Shown one piece after another: positions 25,425 to 33,515 of a DNA stretch of 64,000 nucleotides (the stretch's first letter is position 1; each line of letters starts with the position of its first letter). Both the position numbers and the translations under genes were made by a program. Under the pieces are notes generated by a model, which saw only the letters and a list, made by a program, of their open reading frames with translations, was not told the origin of the DNA and ran no database searches. The stretch is from Pseudomonas helmanticensis (GTDB lineage Bacteria > Pseudomonadota > Gammaproteobacteria > Pseudomonadales > Pseudomonadaceae), in the NCBI RefSeq assembly GCF_900182985.1, contig NZ_FXUY01000001.1:620001-684000 (forward strand). Reading direction: 5' to 3'.

Positions 25425-26093
25425 TCAGCGTCGTTCAGCCACCATCAACAATGACTGCGGCACCGGGCTTTGCGGGTGTTGTGGCTCCTGCATGCCGACC
25501 AAGCGGAATCCGGCCATGTCCAGCGCATTGAACCAGCTCGACAACGTGCGCAAATACCACGGCATCGGCTGCCACTGGCCTTTGAACCCGGCGAAGGATT
25601 CTTCGCGCCAGCCGTCCTGGTAATCGCCTGCCGCTGCCGCCCACGGATGCAATGTCTGAATCACCAGCGCACCGCCGGGAACCAGTAGCACATTCATCGC
25701 GGCCAGTAGAGGAATAATGTCCTGATGCAGCAGCGCGAAATTCGCGCAGATCAAATCGAAGTCACAACCGATATCAACCTTGGCTTCGACCAGCGCGTCG
25801 TAGTCGGCGACGTGCACGGTGGGAGAACCAGCCAAACGCGCTGCTTCAGCCAGCTTCGCATCACCGTCCACGCCCACCGCGGCAATGCCCAGGTCCGCCA
25901 GCGCCCGCAACAACCAGCCTTCGCCGCAGCCCAGATCAAGCACACGCTGCGGCTGGCGGCCCATGATCGCCAGCAGAATTGCCTGATTGGTCACCTGTTG
26001 ACGGCTTTCGATGCCGCCGCTGCGGATCACTTCGATCCAGGCATCGGCGTTGTCGTGCCAGCTCTGCAAAAGGCTGGATTCGGGGGAGGGCAT
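25425..26093 (-). CDS. Class I SAM-dependent methyltransferase
   Basis: This 222-residue protein has motif I VLDLGCGEGWLLRALADLG (about 52-70), the acidic end of strand 2 (GVDGDAKL) and motif IV FDLICANFALLHQD. The conserved C-terminal part (VIQTLHPW, GWREESFAGF) resembles small-molecule methyltransferases of Pseudomonas. The substrate is not predictable. The ATG at 26093 begins MPSPESSLLQSWHDNADAW, the normal start for this group. Confidence 0.88.
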   Translation of the reverse strand: MPSPESSLLQSWHDNADAWIEVIRSGGIESRQQVTNQAILLAIMGRQPQRVLDLGCGEGWLLRALADLGIAAVGVDGDAKLAEAARLAGSPTVHVADYDALVEAKVDIGCDFDLICANFALLHQDIIPLLAAMNVLLVPGGALVIQTLHPWAAAAGDYQDGWREESFAGFKGQWQPMPWYLRTLSSWFNALDMAGFRLVGMQEPQHPQSPVPQSLLMVAERR

Positions 26094-26190
26094 GGCGGTG
26101 TCCGTACTATTGAAAACCCACAGTATGGACGCCACCGCGCGCGTTCGCTGAATTCAAATCCGCGCTGCAGGCGACGGCGAACAACAGCGG

Positions 26191-26547
26191 TTACTCCTTC
26201 AAGCTGACGTTATCCAATGCCTGATTCACCGCCAGTTCCCCCAGCATCACCACTTGGGCAATGCCCAGCAGCGTATTGCGATTGGGGCCGTCCAGCGATC
26301 CCGCAAAATCGCCAAGCATGACCGTTGCCGAGGCCAAAGACTCGCACGCATTCGCCAGTAACGATTCGGTATCGGTTTTCGGGTTGACCATGAACATGCT
26401 GCTGGGGCAGTAAGGCGTGGCCATGATCTGCGCGGGCGCAAGGTAATGATCGAGGGCGCGTTCGGCGGCGGCGTAAAGCTTCTTCGAATCGAATGATTCG
26501 TAGGGTGAAGCCGGATCTGTGACCAGCGGTTTTGTGGTTTCTGACAT
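26191..26547 (-). CDS. DUF6124 family protein (second of a tandem pair)
   Basis: This 118-residue protein of unknown function has SPYESFDSKKLYAAAERALDHYL, MFMVNPKTDTESLLANACESLASA and a closing helix with AVNQALDN. I recognise the pattern as the small Pseudomonas DUF6124 proteins, predicted all-helical and cytoplasmic. The ATG at 26547 follows GAGGAGT; the TTG one codon earlier is not needed. It lies downstream of its paralogue on the same strand, separated by a REP pair, and lacks the long structured leader of the first gene. Confidence 0.8.
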   Translation of the reverse strand: MSETTKPLVTDPASPYESFDSKKLYAAAERALDHYLAPAQIMATPYCPSSMFMVNPKTDTESLLANACESLASATVMLGDFAGSLDGPNRNTLLGIAQVVMLGELAVNQALDNVSLKE

Positions 26548-26587
26548 CAACTGAAACTCCTCGAGGCACTGCGAAAGAATGACACCC

Positions 26588-26682
26588 GGTAGGAGCTGCC
26601 GCAGGCTGCGATCTTTTGATCTTGCCTTTGATTGTTAAAAAACAGATCAAAGGATCGCAGCCTGCGGCAGCTCCTACAGGGG
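26588..26682. repeat. REP pair (inverted) between two DUF6124 paralogues
   Basis: Two well-conserved arms surround a T/A-rich centre. The pair sits inside what looks like a two-gene transcription unit, where it could cause partial termination or stabilise the upstream message. Confidence 0.92.
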
Positions 26683-26698
26683 GACTTCGGCGAGTTTG

Positions 26699-27064
26699 CT
26701 AGTGCGGCAAGCGGCGGCTGTCCAGGACTCGATTGACCATCAGCTCACTCAGCATGATCACCTGATGCAGCATCAGCATGGCCCGGCGTTGTGTGTTGTC
26801 GACGACATCGCCGATATCGCGGGCCATGTCGCTGGCAGCGGCTAACGATTCGCAGGCCTCTACGAGCAGAGTTTCTTCGTCCACGGCGGGGTCGATGAGG
26901 AAGATCTTGCTGGTCTTGCGGGAAGGGATTGAGAGCTTCAGTGAGCCGGGGTTGAGATAGAAGTTGATGGCGCGGTCAGTCGCTTCTTTTATCTTTTGAG
27001 GTTCGAGAGTTGGGTCGTACGGGATCGGATCGACGTCCGGTGGGTTTGGTGTTGGTTTGAACAT
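26699..27064 (-). CDS. DUF6124 family protein (first of a tandem pair)
   Basis: This 121-residue protein of unknown function starts MFKPTPNPPDVDPIPYDP and shares with the gene at 26191 the layout xxATDRAINFYLNP, KIFLIDPAVDEETLLVEACESLAAA and a last helix MLSELMVNRVLDS. The paralogues have diverged clearly. The ATG at 27064 is preceded by GGAG, which is half of a small hairpin (27073-27093). A 200-base leader with repeated gctaccaaac strings lies upstream. The gene is probably controlled at the RNA level. Confidence 0.82.
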   Translation of the reverse strand: MFKPTPNPPDVDPIPYDPTLEPQKIKEATDRAINFYLNPGSLKLSIPSRKTSKIFLIDPAVDEETLLVEACESLAAASDMARDIGDVVDNTQRRAMLMLHQVIMLSELMVNRVLDSRRLPH

Positions 27065-27291
27065 TGATGGAACTCCAATTTGAACAGTTGGAGCCATCAC
27101 CCTCGCTACCAAACGGCGGGTGGCGGCCATGCGCAGGTTGGTAGACCGGTCAAATCGGGAAACCCGGCGCTCACGAATGAGCCCCACGCATGCCCACCAT
27201 ACAAAGCGATGCCTTAAAAACATCGTATGACGGTGTCGCAATAACCACAATTTAAGACGGGCTACCAAACCCGATCACTGTTTTGCAGTGA
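27065..27291 (-). promoter_or_regulatory. Structured leader of the DUF6124 gene, possible cis-acting RNA
   Basis: On the minus strand this leader contains the decamer gtttggtagc twice (27270-27261 and 27114-27105), with a complementary tctaccaac (27146-27138) between them. A perfect cactg/cagtg hairpin lies at 27276-27290, and ctccaa/ttggag (27088-27093 with 27073-27078) covers the ribosome site. I recall very similar sequence before other DUF6124/DUF3077 genes in the P. fluorescens group, which would suggest a conserved RNA element, but no alignment was run. Confidence 0.45.
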
Positions 27292-27422
27292 CAGGGAAAC
27301 GATATAGCCCGCACCAAAGCGCGTATGCCGGCGGATTCTGGCGTAAGCGTAGGTAACGGCGCAAGGCGTTGTAGGGCTTGTGGCGTAACGGTTTGTGTAA
27401 TTTAAACGTGCGTGCAAAGTTG

Positions 27423-27441
27423 TGTTTATTTACGCTAAACA
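27423..27441. promoter_or_regulatory. Perfect dyad tgttta-N7-taaaca before the GFA gene
   Basis: The inverted repeat TGTTTA / TAAACA is spaced by seven bases and lies 20 bases before the ATG of the GFA-fold gene, next to its ribosome site. It has the form of an operator for a small dimeric repressor. No regulator can be named. Confidence 0.4.
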
Positions 27442-27461
27442 TAGGAAAAAGGAGGTGCACC

Positions 27462-27854
27462 ATGAAACCAGTCACCGGCGGCTGTCTGTGTGGCAACGTC
27501 CGTTTCGAACTCTCCGGCCAACCTTACCGCGTCGGCATCTGCCACTGCCTCGACTGCCGCAAACGCCACGGCGCGCTGTTCGGCACCTCGGCCATATTTC
27601 CCGAGGATGCGTTGAAGGTCACCGGTGAAGCCCGCGACTACAACGGGCGCTTTTTCTGCCCGCGCTGCGGCTCACCGGTGTTCACGCGTTCGGAAGATGA
27701 AGTAGAGGTCAACGTCGGATCGCTCGATGAGCCGAATCAGTTCAAACCCACTTACGAACTCTGGACCATCCGCCGCGAATCGTGGCTACCGTCGCTGCCA
27801 TTGGCTCACCACTACGAGCGTGATCGTGAAAGCACGGGACGCACAGAGGAATGA
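27462..27854 (+). CDS. GFA-fold protein (glutathione-dependent formaldehyde-activating enzyme family)
   Basis: This 130-residue zinc-binding protein has the GFA pattern GGCLCGNVRFE (about 6-16), GICHCLDCRKRHGALFGT (about 27-44) and FFCPRCGSPVF (about 65-75). Many GFA proteins have unknown small-molecule substrates. The ATG at 27462 has a strong GGAGGTG site six bases upstream. It is preceded by a dyad that may be an operator and followed by an inverted repeat. It belongs to a different subgroup from the GFA gene at 7611. Confidence 0.9.
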   Translation: MKPVTGGCLCGNVRFELSGQPYRVGICHCLDCRKRHGALFGTSAIFPEDALKVTGEARDYNGRFFCPRCGSPVFTRSEDEVEVNVGSLDEPNQFKPTYELWTIRRESWLPSLPLAHHYERDRESTGRTEE

Positions 27855-27880
27855 TGGACGTGAGCCCAATCACATCCCCC

Positions 27881-27975
27881 TTGTGGGAGCGAGCCTGCTC
27901 GCGAAAGCGGTGGGTCATTCAGCTCAAGTTCAACTGACAGATCGCATTCGCGAGCAGGCTCGCTCCCACAGGGGG
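27881..27975. repeat. Inverted repeat, gggagcgagcctgctcgcga family
   Basis: Well-preserved arms tgtgggagcgagcctgctcg / inverse have a 45-base centre unrelated to that at 25267. It lies between convergent genes. Confidence 0.92.
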
Positions 27976-27998
27976 GATGTGTACGGCTGCCAATGATC

Positions 27999-28829
27999 TC
28001 AGCCGCGAATAAAGGCCAGCAGATCCGCGTTGATCGTCTCGGCCTCCGTTGTCGGCATCCCGTGCGGAAACCCCGGATACGACTTCAACGTGCCGTTCGG
28101 CAGCAACTTCGCCGACAACGGCGCCGAGTCCGCATACGGCACAATCTGGTCATCCTCGCCATGCATCACCAGCACCGGCACGGTGACCTTCTTCAAGTCC
28201 TCAGTAAAATCCGTCTGCGAAAACGCGACAATCCCGTCGTAATGCGCCTTCGCCCCACCGATCATGCCCTGACGCCACCAGTTGGCAATAATCCCCTCTG
28301 AAGGTGTAGCCCCTGGCCGGTTGTAGCCATAAAACGGCCCGCTCGGAATATCCCGATAAAACTGCGCGCGATTCGCCGCCAAATTCGCCTGAAACTCATC
28401 GAACACCGATTTTGGCAGCCCACCCGGATTGCTCTCGGTCTGCACCATCAGCGGCGGCACCGCACTGATCAGCACGCCTTTGGCGACGTTGTCCTGACCA
28501 TGCCGGGCGATGTAATGGATCACCTCACCGCCACCGGTCGAATGGCCGACATGTACGACGTTCTTCAGACCCAGATGATTGACCACTGCCAGCGTGTCGT
28601 CGGCGTAATGATCCATGTCGTGGCCATCCCAGACCTGACTCGAACGCCCATGCCCACGCCGATCATGGGCAACCACCCGGAAGCCTTTGCCGAGGAAAAA
28701 CAGCATCTGCGCATCCCAATCGTCCGAGCTGAGCGGCCAGCCGTGGTGGAAGTGGATCACCGGCGCGTCTTTCGGGCCCCAGTCCTTGTAGAAAATCTCG
28801 ACGCCGTCTTTGGTGGTGACAAATCCCAT
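27999..28829 (-). CDS. Alpha/beta hydrolase, cofactor-free haloperoxidase / arylesterase type
   Basis: This 276-residue hydrolase has oxyanion-hole motif HHGWPLSSDDW, nucleophile elbow GHSTGGGE (Ser about 97), acid Asp in MHGEDDQIVPY and His in GFPHGMPTTEAE. This is the pattern of the cofactor-free chloroperoxidase (CpoF-like) and perhydrolase family, which act as esterases and can form peracids. The physiological substrate is unknown. There is no signal peptide, so it is cytoplasmic. It is divergent from the molybdenum hydroxylase operon. Confidence 0.92.
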   Translation of the reverse strand: MGFVTTKDGVEIFYKDWGPKDAPVIHFHHGWPLSSDDWDAQMLFFLGKGFRVVAHDRRGHGRSSQVWDGHDMDHYADDTLAVVNHLGLKNVVHVGHSTGGGEVIHYIARHGQDNVAKGVLISAVPPLMVQTESNPGGLPKSVFDEFQANLAANRAQFYRDIPSGPFYGYNRPGATPSEGIIANWWRQGMIGGAKAHYDGIVAFSQTDFTEDLKKVTVPVLVMHGEDDQIVPYADSAPLSAKLLPNGTLKSYPGFPHGMPTTEAETINADLLAFIRG

Positions 28830-29091
28830 GTTCGCTACTCCAGACCAATGTGATGGATAACCCGCGTGGTGGGCGCGGACCGGTTTCGCTGATGACGTGG
28901 CTTCTAATGGCTCGGGTGCGAGCCGTTATCAACTGTAGGATTAAAGTCGACATCTGCATGACCGGTGGTCGCAACGTCTGGCTTCAGGCGCAAATTAGGC
29001 TTTGCTGAAAGGGATAAGCCGAGGCGCGCGTAGGCATTGATGGCCACAGCGACGCCCCTTCAGAACACCGTGAGTCTGAGGAAATTTCCCG

Positions 29092-29547
29092 ATGCTGACC
29101 TTGAATATCAATGGCAAGGATCAGGAGCTCGATGTCCCCGCGGACATGCCGTTGCTCTGGGTCCTGCGCGATGTCGCGCACCTGACCGGTTCCAAATTCG
29201 GCTGCGGCATGGCCCAGTGCGGGGCCTGCACCGTGCATGTCGACGGGGCGCCGTTGCGCGCCTGCATCACGCCCGCGACCGCCGTGGCCCACGGGCAGAA
29301 AATCCTCACCATCGAAGGCCTCTCCACCGACGGTTCGCACCCGGTGCAGCAAGCCTGGGCCGAACTCGACGTGGTGCAGTGCGGTTACTGCCAGTCGGGG
29401 CAGATCATGTCGGCCGCCGCCTTGCTGGCGAAAATCCCCAAACCCACCGACAGCGATATCGATCAGGCGCTCTCCGGCAATATCTGCCGCTGCGGCACCT
29501 ATCCACGGATCCGCGCGGCTGTGAAGCGTGCGTCGGAAATCGGCTGA
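29092..29547 (+). CDS. Molybdenum hydroxylase [2Fe-2S] subunit (isoquinoline 1-oxidoreductase alpha-type)
   Basis: This 151-residue subunit of a xanthine oxidase-family enzyme has a plant-type cluster ([14 protein letters not shown] plus RACITP) and the second cluster CGYCQSGQ and [12 protein letters not shown]. It passes electrons from the molybdenum subunit encoded next. The family oxidises aldehydes or N-heterocycles; the substrate here is open. The ATG at 29092 is used, and translation runs to 19 bases before the large-subunit gene. No FAD subunit gene is present, which fits the two-subunit IorAB type. Confidence 0.93.
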   Translation: MLTLNINGKDQELDVPADMPLLWVLRDVAHLTGSKFGCGMAQCGACTVHVDGAPLRACITPATAVAHGQKILTIEGLSTDGSHPVQQAWAELDVVQCGYCQSGQIMSAAALLAKIPKPTDSDIDQALSGNICRCGTYPRIRAAVKRASEIG

Positions 29548-29566
29548 TTTTGCGGGGAGATAGACG

Positions 29567-31729
29567 ATGAACAGTCCTGTATCGCGTCGGGGTTTTCTCA
29601 AGGGCAGCGCCGTGTTGGGCGGCGGCTTGGTGGTGGCGTTTGTCGTCCCCGGTGGCCACAAGTTTGCCTATGCGGCGGAAAATGAAGGCAAGGTCTTTGC
29701 ACCGAATGCCTTTTTGCGCATTGCCGCGGACAACAGTGTGACGGTGCTGCTCGGGCATTCGGAGATGGGGCAGGGCATCTGGACCGGCCTGACCATGTTG
29801 ATTGCCGAGGAGCTGGATGCCGATTGGTCGAAAATCCGCGTTGAACATTCACCGGCATCCGCGGCGGATTACGGCATGCCGGGATTTGGCGGCATGCAGA
29901 TTACCGGCGGGTCGACGTCGACCTGGATGGAGTTTGACCGTTATCGGCTGGCGGGCGCGACGGCCCGGCAGATGTTGGTCGAGGCGGCGGCGAAACGTTT
30001 TGAAGTGGCGCCGTCGGCGATTCGCACCGAATCCGGTGTGGTGATTGTTGGCGATAAACGTGCGACTTACGGCGAGTTGGCGGATGCCGCCGGGCAACTG
30101 CCGGTGCCGGATCCGAAGTCGATCACCTTCAAGGAAGCCAAGGACTGGAAAGTCATCGGCAAACCGACCAAACGCCTCGACACGCCGGAGAAAATCACCG
30201 GCCGCGCGAAGTTCGGCATGGACGTGCAGTTTGAAGGCTTGATGACGGCCATGGTCGCGCGCGCGCCGGTGTTCGGTGCCAGCGTTAAATCCTTCGAAGG
30301 GGCTGAAGCGCTGGCGGTGCCGGGCGTGCACAAGGTGGTGCAAGTGCCGACGGGCGTGGCGGTGATTGCCGATCATTATTGGGCGGCGAAACTGGGCCGC
30401 GATGCGCTGAAGATCGATTGGGATCTGGGCCCGCATGCGGATCTGAGCAGCGAGAAATTGCTGGCGAGTTTCCGCAAACTGGCCGCCACGCAAGGCACCT
30501 CAGCCAGTCAGGCCGGGGATGCCAAGGGCGGTTTCGGCAAAGCCGCGAAGAAAATCGACGTCGAGTACAGCGTGCCGTATCTGGCTCACGCGCCGATGGA
30601 ACCGCTCAATTGCACGGTAAAGATCAGCGCTGAAAAATGCGAAATCTGGACCGGCACGCAGTTTCAGACGCTCGATCAAATGGTCGCCGGCAAGATCACC
30701 GGGCTGAAACCGGAACAGGTGGAAATCCACACTGAATTCCTCGGCGGTGGTTTTGGTCGTCGCGCCAACCCGACCTCAGATTTCGTCGCCGAAGCGGTGC
30801 AAGTGGCGAAGGCCGCCGCGATGCCGGTGAAAACCGTGTGGTCGCGCGAAGACGATATTCGTGGCGGTTATTACCGTTCGATGTTCCTGCATCAGGCGAA
30901 AATCGGCTTGGGCGCTGATGGGTTGCCGTCGAGCTGGCAACACGTGCTGGTCGGGCAGTCGATCATGACCGGCACACTGATGGAGGCGACGATGGTCAAG
31001 AACGGCATCGACCCGACTTCGGTCGAAGGCGTTGCCGATAGCCCTTACGTCAAAGGCCTGGCCAATCATCAGGTCGATCTGCATTCGCCGCAGACCGGGA
31101 TCAATGTGCTGTGGCTGCGCTCGGTGGGCCATAGCCACACCGGTTTCGTCATGGAATCGCTGATCGATGAAATGGCCACGGCGGCGGGCAAGGATCCGGT
31201 CGAATACCGACGCACCTTGCTCAAGGATCATCCTCGGCATTTGGGCGTACTCAATCTGGCGGTAGAGAAGGCTGACTGGAAAGCGCCACTGCCGGACGGT
31301 CATGCGCTCGGCGTCGCCGTACACGAATCTTTTGGCAGCTACGTGGCGCAGGTCGCCGAAGTGTCGCAGGACAATCTGGCGATTCGTGTGCATCGCGTGG
31401 TTTGCGCGGTGGACTGCGGGATTGCGGTGAACCCGCAGAGCATCGCTGCGCAGATGGAGTCGTGCATCACCTTCGGCCTGGGCATGGCGCTGCACAGCAA
31501 ACTGACGCTCAAGGATGGCGCGGTGGTGCAGTCCAATTATCACGATTATCAGGTGTTGCGGCTCAACGAGATGCCGGTGGTGGAAGTGCACATCGTGCCC
31601 AGCAGCGACAAACCTGGCGGCATCGGCGAGGCCGGTGTGCCGCCGACCGCGCCGGCGGTGGCCAACGCGGTGTTCGCCCTGACCGGGCAGCGTCTGCGCG
31701 AGTTGCCGTTGCAACTGTCGGGGGTGTGA
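29567..31729 (+). CDS. Molybdopterin-binding large subunit (isoquinoline 1-oxidoreductase beta-type), Tat-exported
   Basis: This 720-residue catalytic subunit has a twin-arginine signal SRRGFLKG (about 6-13), a hydrophobic stretch and a cut near residue 37 (KFAYAAE), so the enzyme works in the periplasm, carrying its small subunit along. Molybdenum-site motifs include SEMGQGIWTGL, GGGFGRRANPTSD and the C-terminal PGGIGEAGVPPTAPAVANA with the conserved Glu. It forms an operon with the iron-sulfur subunit before it and a cytochrome c gene after it, which gives a plausible electron route to the respiratory chain. Confidence 0.93.
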   Translation: MNSPVSRRGFLKGSAVLGGGLVVAFVVPGGHKFAYAAENEGKVFAPNAFLRIAADNSVTVLLGHSEMGQGIWTGLTMLIAEELDADWSKIRVEHSPASAADYGMPGFGGMQITGGSTSTWMEFDRYRLAGATARQMLVEAAAKRFEVAPSAIRTESGVVIVGDKRATYGELADAAGQLPVPDPKSITFKEAKDWKVIGKPTKRLDTPEKITGRAKFGMDVQFEGLMTAMVARAPVFGASVKSFEGAEALAVPGVHKVVQVPTGVAVIADHYWAAKLGRDALKIDWDLGPHADLSSEKLLASFRKLAATQGTSASQAGDAKGGFGKAAKKIDVEYSVPYLAHAPMEPLNCTVKISAEKCEIWTGTQFQTLDQMVAGKITGLKPEQVEIHTEFLGGGFGRRANPTSDFVAEAVQVAKAAAMPVKTVWSREDDIRGGYYRSMFLHQAKIGLGADGLPSSWQHVLVGQSIMTGTLMEATMVKNGIDPTSVEGVADSPYVKGLANHQVDLHSPQTGINVLWLRSVGHSHTGFVMESLIDEMATAAGKDPVEYRRTLLKDHPRHLGVLNLAVEKADWKAPLPDGHALGVAVHESFGSYVAQVAEVSQDNLAIRVHRVVCAVDCGIAVNPQSIAAQMESCITFGLGMALHSKLTLKDGAVVQSNYHDYQVLRLNEMPVVEVHIVPSSDKPGGIGEAGVPPTAPAVANAVFALTGQRLRELPLQLSGV

Positions 31730-31730
31730 G

Positions 31731-32309
31731 ATGAAACGACATCTGTTGTTGGGTGGGGTGATTCTGTTGGGGCTGGGCGGCTATGCCTCGGACTTGTTCG
31801 CGGATGATCAGGAAGCGTTGAAGGCATTCGGCACGGTGCAGAAAGTCTTCCAGAGCCCGCGCTGCCAGAACTGTCACATTCCCGGTGATTCGCCGTTGCA
31901 GTTCGATGCGGGCATCCCGCACGCAATGAACGTGGTGCGCGGCATGGATGGCAAGGGTGCGGCCGGTTTGCCGTGCGCAACCTGTCACGCCGAAGGCAAT
32001 CCGCCGGCCAGTTACGGCCCGCATGCGCCACCGGGTGCGCCGCACTGGAGCCTGCCGCCAGCGTCGCACAAAATGGCCTGGATCGGCCTGCCGCCGGACA
32101 AGCTCTGCGCGCTGATCAAAGATCGCTCGAGTAACGGCGACCGTGATTTCGCCGCACTGCTCAAGCATGTCAATGAAGACAAACTGGTGTTGTGGGGCTG
32201 GAATCCCGGGGCAGGGCGCGCGCCGGTGCCGGTGCCGCACGATATTTTTGTCGCGCAATTCAAGCTCTGGGCCGATGCGGGCGGGCCGTGTCCGGTGGCA
32301 GGCCTTTGA
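31731..32309 (+). CDS. Periplasmic c-type cytochrome of the molybdenum hydroxylase operon
   Basis: This 192-residue protein has a Sec signal (about 1-22) and two haem-binding motifs, CQNCH (45-49) and CATCH (82-86). The gene starts two bases after the large-subunit stop. It probably takes electrons from the IorAB-type enzyme. The fold does not look like a simple class I cytochrome, and spacing between the two motifs is short. Whether both haems are attached is inference. Confidence 0.87.
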   Translation: MKRHLLLGGVILLGLGGYASDLFADDQEALKAFGTVQKVFQSPRCQNCHIPGDSPLQFDAGIPHAMNVVRGMDGKGAAGLPCATCHAEGNPPASYGPHAPPGAPHWSLPPASHKMAWIGLPPDKLCALIKDRSSNGDRDFAALLKHVNEDKLVLWGWNPGAGRAPVPVPHDIFVAQFKLWADAGGPCPVAGL

Positions 32310-32372
32310 TCGGGTGAACGCTTGCCGAATTAACGCTACGCTTACAAGCATTGTTGCCAATGGAGTGTGCTG

Positions 32373-33338
32373 ATGCTGGTTCCAGGAAAACCCGCCAATG
32401 AAACCGTGCGGCTTGAAGTGCTGCACGGTCTTAACCTTCTCGACTCGGCGCCGGAGGAGCGTTTCGACCGGCTGACGCGGCTGGCCAAACGCCTGTTCAA
32501 TGTGCCGATTGCCCTGGTCACGCTGGTGGACAAGGATCGGCAGTGGTTCAAGTCCTGCGTGGGCCTGGACGCCACTGAAACGCCGAGGGATGTGTCGTTC
32601 TGCGGTCACGCGATCCTGCAAAACGATTTGTTGCTGGTGCCCGATGCCCGCGAGGACGTGCGTTTCCATGACAATCCGCTGGTCACAGGAGCACCGAATA
32701 TTCGCTTCTACGCCGGCTACCCGCTGACGGTGCCGAATGGCAATAAGATGGGCACGTTGTGCCTGATCGACACCAAGCCGCGTGAACTCGACGACGAGGA
32801 GCGCGCGCTGCTGCGCGATCTGGCGGAGATGGCCGAGCAAGAGTTGACCGCCGTGCAGATGGCGAGCATGGACGAGCTGACGTTGCTGTCCAACCGACGC
32901 GGCTTCAAACAACTGGCGCAACATGCGCTGGACGCCTGCGCCCGCCTGGAGCGGCCGGCGACGTTGCTGTTTTTTGACCTGAATGATTTCAAGCAGATCA
33001 ATGATCTATATGGGCATGCCGAAGGCGACAGTGCGCTGAAGACTTTTGCCGACGTGCTGCGCATTGCTTTTCGCGAGAGTGATGTGGTCGGGCGGCTGGG
33101 CGGGGATGAGTTTGTCGCGTTGCTGACGGGATCGAGCCATATCGAAACCAACGCGATCATGGCGCGGCTCAAGGAAATTCTTGAAGAGCGCAATGCCACG
33201 TTGCACCGTGGGTATGCGATTCGCTTCAGCGTCGGCCAGATCGAATACGACGTCAAACGCCATGAGACCGTGGATCGCTTGCTCGCCGACGCTGATGGGG
33301 CAATGTATGCGCACAAGCAGGCCCTGAAGCGTTGTTAG
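32373..33338 (+). CDS. GAF-GGDEF diguanylate cyclase
   Basis: This 321-residue cytoplasmic enzyme makes cyclic di-GMP. The GAF domain covers about 25-160 (FDRLTRLAKRLFNVPIALVT, VSFCGHAIL). The GGDEF domain covers about 165-321 and has an intact catalytic motif GGDEF at 243-247 and the product-inhibition site RESD at 234-237, the expected five residues upstream. It is therefore predicted active and feedback-controlled. The ATG at 32373 has GGAG eight bases upstream. It stands alone; the GAF ligand is unknown. Confidence 0.93.
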   Translation: MLVPGKPANETVRLEVLHGLNLLDSAPEERFDRLTRLAKRLFNVPIALVTLVDKDRQWFKSCVGLDATETPRDVSFCGHAILQNDLLLVPDAREDVRFHDNPLVTGAPNIRFYAGYPLTVPNGNKMGTLCLIDTKPRELDDEERALLRDLAEMAEQELTAVQMASMDELTLLSNRRGFKQLAQHALDACARLERPATLLFFDLNDFKQINDLYGHAEGDSALKTFADVLRIAFRESDVVGRLGGDEFVALLTGSSHIETNAIMARLKEILEERNATLHRGYAIRFSVGQIEYDVKRHETVDRLLADADGAMYAHKQALKRC

Positions 33339-33356
33339 TGAATGCACCGCAGATCC

Positions 33357-33451
33357 CCTGTAGGAGTGAGCCTGCTCGCGATGGCGCCCGCCCATTCAAT
33401 ATCTTCATCGGCTGACCCACCGCTTTCGTGAGCAAGCTCACTCCCACAGGT
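33357..33451. repeat. Inverted repeat, diverged gggagcgagcctgctcgcga family
   Basis: The arms carry substitutions (gtaggagtgagcctgctcgc and cgtgagcaagctcactccca) that keep the pairing. It lies between the convergent GGDEF and fabI genes. Confidence 0.88.
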
Positions 33452-33467
33452 GACAGTGTTGCAGGCA

Positions 33468-33499
33468 TAAAAAAACCCGCCAGATCGGCGGGTTTTTTT
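33468..33499 (-). terminator. Rho-independent terminator of the yej-fabI operon
   Basis: A strong stem aacccgcc/ggcgggtt with flanking A and T runs of six to seven lies 17 bases after the fabI stop. It would also work for the GGDEF gene in the other direction. Confidence 0.9.
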
Positions 33500-33515
33500 A
33501 GGGGCTAACCGAAGA

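Noticed and set aside
25267..27975. Recurrent hairpins considered as a degenerate CRISPR array
   Set aside because: The units are inverted pairs kilobases apart, without regular spacers or cas genes.
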